Origin: Pomacea canaliculata
Taxonomy: Eukaryota > Mollusca > Gastropoda > Architaenioglossa > Ampullariidae
Assembly: GCF_003073045.1 (NCBI RefSeq)
Contig: NC_037598.1
Location: 10,826,486 to 10,890,485 of the forward strand
Direction: 5' to 3'
Length of the DNA: 64,000 nucleotides
The notes under the pieces are model-generated. The model did no database searches and was not told the origin of the DNA. It saw only the letters and a program-made list of their open reading frames with translations. The translations under genes and the position numbers were made by a program. Shown in pieces: positions 57,331 to 64,000 of this stretch. The first letter of the stretch is position 1; each line of letters starts with the position of its first letter.

Positions 57331-60300
57331 GTGTGATTGTGTGAATGTGTATGGATGTGTGTTTGCGTGCATACATGCATGCGTGTGCGTCTGCTCATAT
57401 CCTCGCATTGTCTTGTGATTAAATTTACGAGAAAGTCGTCTCGTATTCCAGCAACATTCTCATCTCTCCTGTACTTTCACGGCAGCAAATTGCACGGGTC
57501 AAAGTTCAAGAAACAAAGGAACTGGTGGCTAGAGCCTTGATGTCATCCTTCCAGCTAATACATTGATTTCCTGTCATACAGCTGGCTTTTCACGTTCCAC
57601 TAATACATTCTAATCCACCGGAAAGTTCACTCGGTATCCAGGGAGGGAGTAACCATATCAGGCGAGTCTCAGTTCATTCTCTCTTCCATTCTCCTTTCTC
57701 TTTCGTTTTTTTTTAAATCGCGTATTTCATTAAAATTTCTAGTTTTAGTCTGTCTGAATAGAATGCAAAGCAATCGTTGCTCATACGGTTGGCAGACTTT
57801 TTTTTTATAAAAAACTGATGTGAAGGATAGGGAAGTAAATATTAGTTATTTTTGGAGTACAAAACAAAAATATATTCAAAATACAGAAACACCAAAACCA
57901 GGGAAAAATTATCAGGTCGACCACCAGGTCAGATATCGTAGAAACTATGTCACCCCTGCGCAGGAAAAAAAAAACTCAAATTTTAAACTCAAAACGCAAA
58001 GACTAACTTCTCGCAGAATTCGTATTATGTTGACACTCATACTGACAATATAAAAGTATTATAAAACTCTAACAGTTAGTGTATGGATGATTACTCTCTA
58101 ATATCTACTTAGGACATGTCTAGGTCTTAACCTCCATACAAAGAAAATTTTTCTTCTAACATGACTTTTCTCGAGTCGACTTGAATTTACTAGTGAATTT
58201 ATCATCGACAGTTTAGGTCTTCCTTTGATCTCAGTGTAACACTGTGCGGAGACATACGCCTGGACGGAAACCCATCGGGGACAGAAGACGGGGCAAAGGT
58301 CACTAGCGACACTTGATTACTTGTGACAACTTAAACCAATCGTGTGCGTGTGTGTCTGGGTGGTACACATGTTGGCATGCTTTCTGTAATCGTGTGTATA
58401 TACGTGTATGTCTGTCTGAATGAGTGCATGTGTGAGAGAGAGAAAGAACGAGCGCTTGCTGATGTCTTCCACTGCTCCAGGAGACTTGTCCTCCCGGACG
58501 GCTGTGAAATATCAATACCAAAGTCCCTGAAGATAAAAACAGTTTTACACCTAATCTGCCAGAAAGCTTTGTGAAGATCTAATTGCACTGTCGTAAAGCA
58601 CTACACAGGCAGAACATCTTCCCTGTCCTGATTTTATGTTCAGATGTGCTGCAATTACCGTGGTGATAACCTTTGAAGTGAACTGCATGGCACATTGATT
58701 TACAAACTAATAGCCTGCATCTCCCTCTTCAGCAGGCTCGATATTAAATTCTTTCTGACAATGAAATTGAAATGTTAAGTGCAGTGAGCAGAACATTGCC
58801 ATGGAAATAACAAATTTCTACAGACATCATTCTGAGCCAAAGGACAGGAAGAGGAACGGTGAATGAAAAAAAACATGAATGAATGCAAATTAACTGGTTA
58901 ATAATTATCTGAGGTACGAGAGTAATGGTGTCTTTCTTCTGCTATTGCTATCATTGAAAACTTGCGTTTTATTCCTCCTTCTTCTAAAGCCCACAACCAA
59001 AAATCGCACTTATTTACACCTCACAGATTAAAAAATTAAATAACTGGTATAATAGTAACTGTAACTTCCTTGATCGTCTGCTGAATCTCTCCTCCCCATC
59101 CCCACCTTTCACCCTGCCATTCTCCGTTTTGTCTCGTTCCGGACCCAAACTTCGAGTAAAACTTAATTTCCGTCCTCCTCTTTTTTTTTTTCGTCCGAGG
59201 GAACAGTAACAAATGTCAGGCGCACGTGCTGCGGGTGTAGATGGCGCATTGTCGTCTGCAAGGTGATTTGTGACGAAATGGAGCCGTTACTTCGTCACTG
59301 GCTCACTTACATCAACGCCCTTTAAAAGATGAAAGGTAGTTTTAGTTTCCCTCGGGAAGCCTTTGACATGGCTGCCCAGCTGTATGCCGGGAAGGACAAA
59401 AAGTTTAAAAAGAGTGGGAGAAAGAGTGGGTAGAGGGGAGTAGAGAAAGAAGTATTTTTGTCAATTAAAGAGAATACTTGTGATACCCGCAGACTGCGAA
59501 AAATTACTCTCTCTCCTTCTCTCTCTCCCCGCAAACAGCGCATCATACTGGTTAAAATGTGGTCTAAGATCGTGAACATCCGCGGCATCAGAGAAGATAT
59601 AGTTCGCTTCTGTTGTCTCTCATACACACTCTCACACGCACAGTCAACATACATGCTATCACACGAACAGTTATCACACATACCCTCACACAGCACGGTT
59701 AACATGATACCCTCACACACAGTCAACATAATACCCTCACTGGGCCTCACATACCCTGACATACCCGGACAGCACAGCTAACATACCCTCATAATAAGAA
59801 CGAAGGAAAGTAAATATAACAACTGTGATTGTCTGCAGAATGTCTCATCATGTTGCTTACTCGCTCTGTATTGCTAAAACTTTCTGTGTAAATATCTACC
59901 CATCATTCTTTTTTTTCTTCTCTTCCTGTCTTTATACGTAATTCAGTTTCTTTCATTCTTCTTTCATGTGTTTGTCTTTTTTTTTCTTTATTTTCGTTCT
60001 TTCTTCTTCAGATTAAAGATTTGAGACTTCTGTTCCTGATATCCACAGTGTTTTTGATGTACGAAATAATGTCTTATATATTATTATAATGTCTTCTAAT
60101 GAAGGTTAAGACCTATTCTTCTACTAACATCTACCCAGCCTCCATGTTTAGTCTTCTTTTAATGTTGAAGCTTAAAAAAAAAAATATCTCGCAAGAGTGA
60201 GTGAGAGAAAAAGAGAAAAAAATGTCAGCTTGAATGATGCACGGCTGGCGTTTCATCGCCACGAAGGGTTGTCGCCGCAAATGGTGTCGTTAGAAATTCT

Positions 60301-60605
60301 CACACCGAGTCTCATGAAACTTTGAGCAGCCTGCCACAACACTTGTATGTCGACTGAAACCCTCACCCCACCCCGACACCCCTCTCAGGGAAGATGAGAG
60401 AAATTGCAGAGTTGCCGCGCATAAACTAATCGAATAATATGACAGGGACAAGCATGCACGCACGCACGAACGCACATACGGACGGAGACCTGCGGACTCG
60501 TGGTCGGAGTTTACAGGCGATGATCGTCTGCACAAAGCTTGTGAATACACATGTTGTTTGTTTGTTTGTTTTTTGTCAGAGCAATGTCACAATTTGATTG
60601 TTTGG

Positions 60606-60655
60606 TGTGTATGTGTGTGTGTGTGTGTGAGCACGCGCGTGCGAGAGCGAGCATA
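60606..60655. repeat. GT-rich microsatellite
   Basis: TGTATGTGTGTGTGTGTGTG followed by GAGCACGCGCGTGCGAGAG. Confidence 0.85.
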
Positions 60656-63644
60656 AATGAAGAGAAATTTGTGTTGATGGCAATGCCGAGTGTTTCAGTT
60701 CAATCTGGAAGAGTGGTGTCCGCTCTCGCTCTTGAGAATCTCATATGCATATTGAGATTACCATAATTGTTTATATATAGAATTCCTATAAATTAATCAA
60801 ATACGATATCAACACCTCGTCCTTAGATGTCTGATCATTTTAACTCTCGTTGAATGTCCGTGCCCGACGAGATCCCGATCGAGCAAGGCAAGGTGTTAGT
60901 TATTTTACTTCTCTGTTCGTGAGGCTGCATTTTAATGGCCCTAAAGTAGTGAAAAAAAAACTGGCACACCACTAAGATTATTTTAAATATACAGATACTA
61001 CACACACGTGTGCATAGACAAAATCTTTTACACCAAGGAGTGGGTGTCCCTGTCCTCAAAACACACACACAGAGACCACTACCAGACTAACGAGGTCCAC
61101 CACTTGCACGAACACGCCATCAAACAGTACTCGCCACTATGCTTCTCGTGCTGGCTGCTATTGATGAAGGATTGCCTGATGATGTCCCAGCGCATTCTCG
61201 ATCACAAACCCAATCAGCATGGCTTTCAATGGGAGCATAATTCATCAGGCAGAGCGGCGGCAGCTAATGACGGCGAGAAACGATCTTTCTGGACGTGTGA
61301 AGTGCAACACAGAACCCAGGCGTCTGCGCCACCGGCTTCCTCTTCCCCTTCCCCTCCTCCTCCTCTCTCCCTCCACTGCCTCCCTTCCGAACATCAATCA
61401 CCATCCTTGCTGCTGCTGCCGACGATGGTCAGTTACACAAGTCTGGAGGAGTGCTATTCAAGTCGTGTTCAGCAGAAGAAGAATCGTCACTGTCACGATA
61501 CAGCGATAACGAGGAGAATAATTATCAGCCAAAAAAAAAAAAAAAAAAAAAACTATTACAGATAATAACTTCTTTTCCTTTCTCCCCTAACATACCCCCT
61601 TGTCTCCCTGCCACCAGCTTCGTTTTGGATGCTGCTGTCACCATAGCAACCACAGAACGCCTTTGTCGCCACGGTTGTCTTGAATGTTTAGAATGATGTA
61701 CACACAGACCCTGAATCTTGCAATTGTATTCTAATTTCCTTTTTTATCTTCTTAATTTATTCCGTGTTTCTGTCTAAATGTTTATCTTTCCTCTTTGATC
61801 CATTTCTTTAGAACCATAAATCAATATTCACAGAGAAGGGAAAAGGAGAAGATGATGATGATGGGGGCGATGAGGACAATGATGACGACTAGAAGAAACC
61901 TTTAAAAGTCACTCAAGTAAAGAGAACTACAGAGGCAGCGACATCCGTGGGACCTGAATGGCTGGAAGGAAAGGTCGCAGACATGTCTAACCCTCTCCAG
62001 ACAGAGCTCGGGCGGCCGAGGTGCCAGGGCGGACTGTATATGGCGAGCAAATTAACCGAATGTGTCGACCAGGGAAATTGCATTTCGTCTTCCCCCCTGA
62101 CCCCCTCTCCGCCAACAATTTGCACTTTCAAAAGTGGGAAGAGGGGTGGCATCGCTGTCGTATAATCAGGTGACTTGTATCAAGTGTGCTCACTCTTACC
62201 GTCATGGATTCCGAACAGGGGGCGTGGCTGCCTCCTCCTCCTCCTCCTCCTCCTCCTTTCTCTGTCTCTCTTTCCTTGAAATTGAGCCAGAATCAAGGAC
62301 CAAAGAGTATCTTATTGTACAGTGTCTCTGTCCTCTTGTGTCTTTGTTTCTCTTTCTCAGTTCTTCCTCTAACAGCTAAAATCTCTTTGTAAGTGGATGA
62401 GTATTTTTTTAAAGCCCACTTTGGGTTCAGACTGGACATTTTTTGAGAGTTTCATTTGGTGGAGGGCTTGTTAGGTTCAGGCTTTTCGGGATGTATACAA
62501 TAATATTTTTTTTAATACCATAGGGAGACCTGAAACACAAAGTTCTTCCAAAAATAGTTGTTATTTTAAAATCCACCAGTTCCTGACACAGCAGCAGCTA
62601 AACTGTCACTGCAATTTCCAGACAAAAGTGGAATGTGAACACACAGACAACTTTGAAGAAGTCATGGCGGCTGTAGGTTGCTCTTATCCACCATCACCAT
62701 TGCCACCACTGTTATAACTGTTACATGGATGAATGGATTAAGCTGTTACATGGATGAATGGAGGAAAGGACTGAGCTGGATTGAGAAGGAAAGAGAAAGC
62801 AGCATGTGTAGAAGATTAAATAGACACACAAGCGATATCGGTTCCGGTTGTCTGAACAAGAACCATCGTCTGGGTAACCACAATTCAATGCTTTCTCCAA
62901 ATCCCGCCTGAAGCATGAAAGAGAGGTAGCAGCTACCTCAGTGGTACTTTGGACCGGAAGTGTTGCGCAGTCTTAGACGCAGACCTAGAGGTGAGCTGAT
63001 GACCTAGAATTTTTCCAATCCTGGTTCGTGTTTGTAGCTCTTATTCAGGCTATAGGTACTGAACGACTATGAAGCTAGTCCAGTAGTAGGATGTATCTCT
63101 GTTCCATGACTACGGCCCTAGAATATTACATTCCAGAAATAGAAATCAGAGCACTGAGAGAGCCTCTACCCCTTCTGGCTCACGACCGAGCAAAACACGA
63201 GGGCTAGAAGTTTGTGCGTAGGAGATGAAAGTGACAAATGCAATCAGACGAACAGAAAAAGGGAGGAATATTCCCTGGCTGCTCCCGCTGGCAAGGTTAC
63301 TTTTTTCTAATTTTTAAGACTCGAATATTGTGTCCGACGGTTATTCGTCAGCAGAGGCGGACAAGCGGAACAAGTCGGGGCCCCTGCCGTGTGGCAGGAG
63401 GGAAAGTACTCTGAGTGAGAGGGTCTCAGGAGCGCGCCCTCTTCCCTCCAACCATTAAAGATGAATAATTTACAAAAAGCAAGTCGCCCTCCATCCGATA
63501 GATAGATAAACTGGCGGGCGGGTGGACAAACACACAGATCCTCTTTCAAGATTTGTAGGACAAGAGGAGAATCCCTTGGAGGGAACAGTGCTTGCGGCAA
63601 CAGAAAGGTGAACGGTGAATGCAAGACAGCGGCTTACGTGATCC

Positions 63645-63952
63645 ACATCTACATCACGGTGGTCACGTGACTTGTCTGGACCCTTTAGTGTACATCAGTG
63701 TGGTCACGTGGCATGTCATGGGTCCCTCAGACTACTTCAGTGTGGTCATGTGACGTGTCCTGGAACCTTTAGTCTACATCAGTGTGGTCAGGTGGCATGT
63801 CATGGGTCCTTCAGTCTACATCAGTGTGGTCACGTGACATGTCATGCCATGGGTCCTTCAGTCTACATCAGTGTGGTCACGTGACTTGTCATGTCATGGG
63901 TCCTTCAGTCTACATCAGTGTGGTCACGTGACATGTCATGGGTCATTCAGTC
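63645..63952. repeat. E-box minisatellite, seven units of 41-47 bp
   Basis: Unit: CTACATCAGTGTGGTCACGT, then GACATGTCATGGGTCCTTCAG. Cores at 63664, 63705, 63747, 63789, 63831, 63878 and 63925; five are CACGTG, one CATGTG and one CAGGTG. Spacing 41, 42, 42, 42, 47, 47. Because 42 is a multiple of three, one frame reads as a 14-residue repeat (FSLHQCGHVACHG), which is probably not translated. Confidence 0.95.
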
Positions 63953-64000
63953 CCCACCCGACCCAATGGATATATTCACGCTAACGCTCAGACCGTCATC

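Larger units (their letters stand above)
55310..63640. other. Gene-poor stretch
   Basis: Apart from the repeats listed, no exon with convincing splice sites or a recognisable domain on either strand. Short frames near 55667-56098 and 61008-61565 are rich in simple-repeat translation (Thr/Pro, Ser/Pro, poly-Lys). Confidence 0.45.

Noticed and set aside
61008..61565. 185-codon plus-strand frame
   Set aside because: Mostly translated simple sequence (Ser/Pro runs, poly-Lys from an A tract) with no splice support.
63672..63884. 70-codon frame with a Cys/His 14-residue repeat resembling a zinc-finger array
   Set aside because: It follows from the 42-base minisatellite unit, has no ATG in a good context, and breaks where units are 47 bases long.
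63645..63952. CRISPR-like direct repeats
   Set aside because: Units abut with no unique spacers, and the genome is clearly eukaryotic.

Overview
The window is animal nuclear DNA. Genes are cut into many short exons with GT-AG introns, the background is AT-rich, and it carries simple repeats, SINEs, hAT-type MITEs and degenerate LINE fragments. Protein content and a SINE tail of a type I associate with gastropods point to a lophotrochozoan, most likely a gastropod mollusc. The species cannot be read from the sequence.

Layout. (1) 1-1.9 kb has no gene; three AATAAA signals suggest the 3' end of a plus-strand gene lying to the left, and an intact-looking hAT MITE sits at 1137-1317. (2) 5491 down to 1907 (minus): a three-exon, 321-residue protein with a possible degenerate phospholipase-D-like fold. 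(3) 5492-6559: a divergent promoter with a full CRE palindrome. (4) 6560 to about 31856 (plus): a TASOR/TASOR2-family gene of about 22 exons, the pseudo-PARP scaffold of the HUSH silencing complex. Its introns hold LINE, SINE and hAT debris. (5) 31.9-39.3 kb: no gene recognised. (6) 48612 down to 39351 (minus): a properdin-like gene, reconstructed as TB domain, Thr-rich linker, six thrombospondin type 1 repeats and an acidic tail with a short hydrophobic stretch. Its signal-peptide exon was not found. (7) 50.3-64 kb: a CpG-rich promoter-like patch at 50.3-50.7 kb, then a gene-poor stretch of microsatellites, dispersed short repeats and a 42-bp minisatellite carrying an E-box in nearly every unit.

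Functionally, TASOR proteins act in chromatin silencing of mobile and newly integrated DNA, and properdin-like proteins act in extracellular (complement-type) immunity. The pairing in this window is positional only. The PLD-like gene and TASOR may share regulation because they start 1.07 kb apart, head to head.

Quality note. At four places in otherwise sound exons the reading frame slips as if one base were missing (23.1-23.2, 24.5, 28.6 and 42.0 kb). The shared direction suggests single-base consensus deletions rather than decay of two unrelated genes. Exon boundaries are by eye from splice consensus and phase; no alignment was run.
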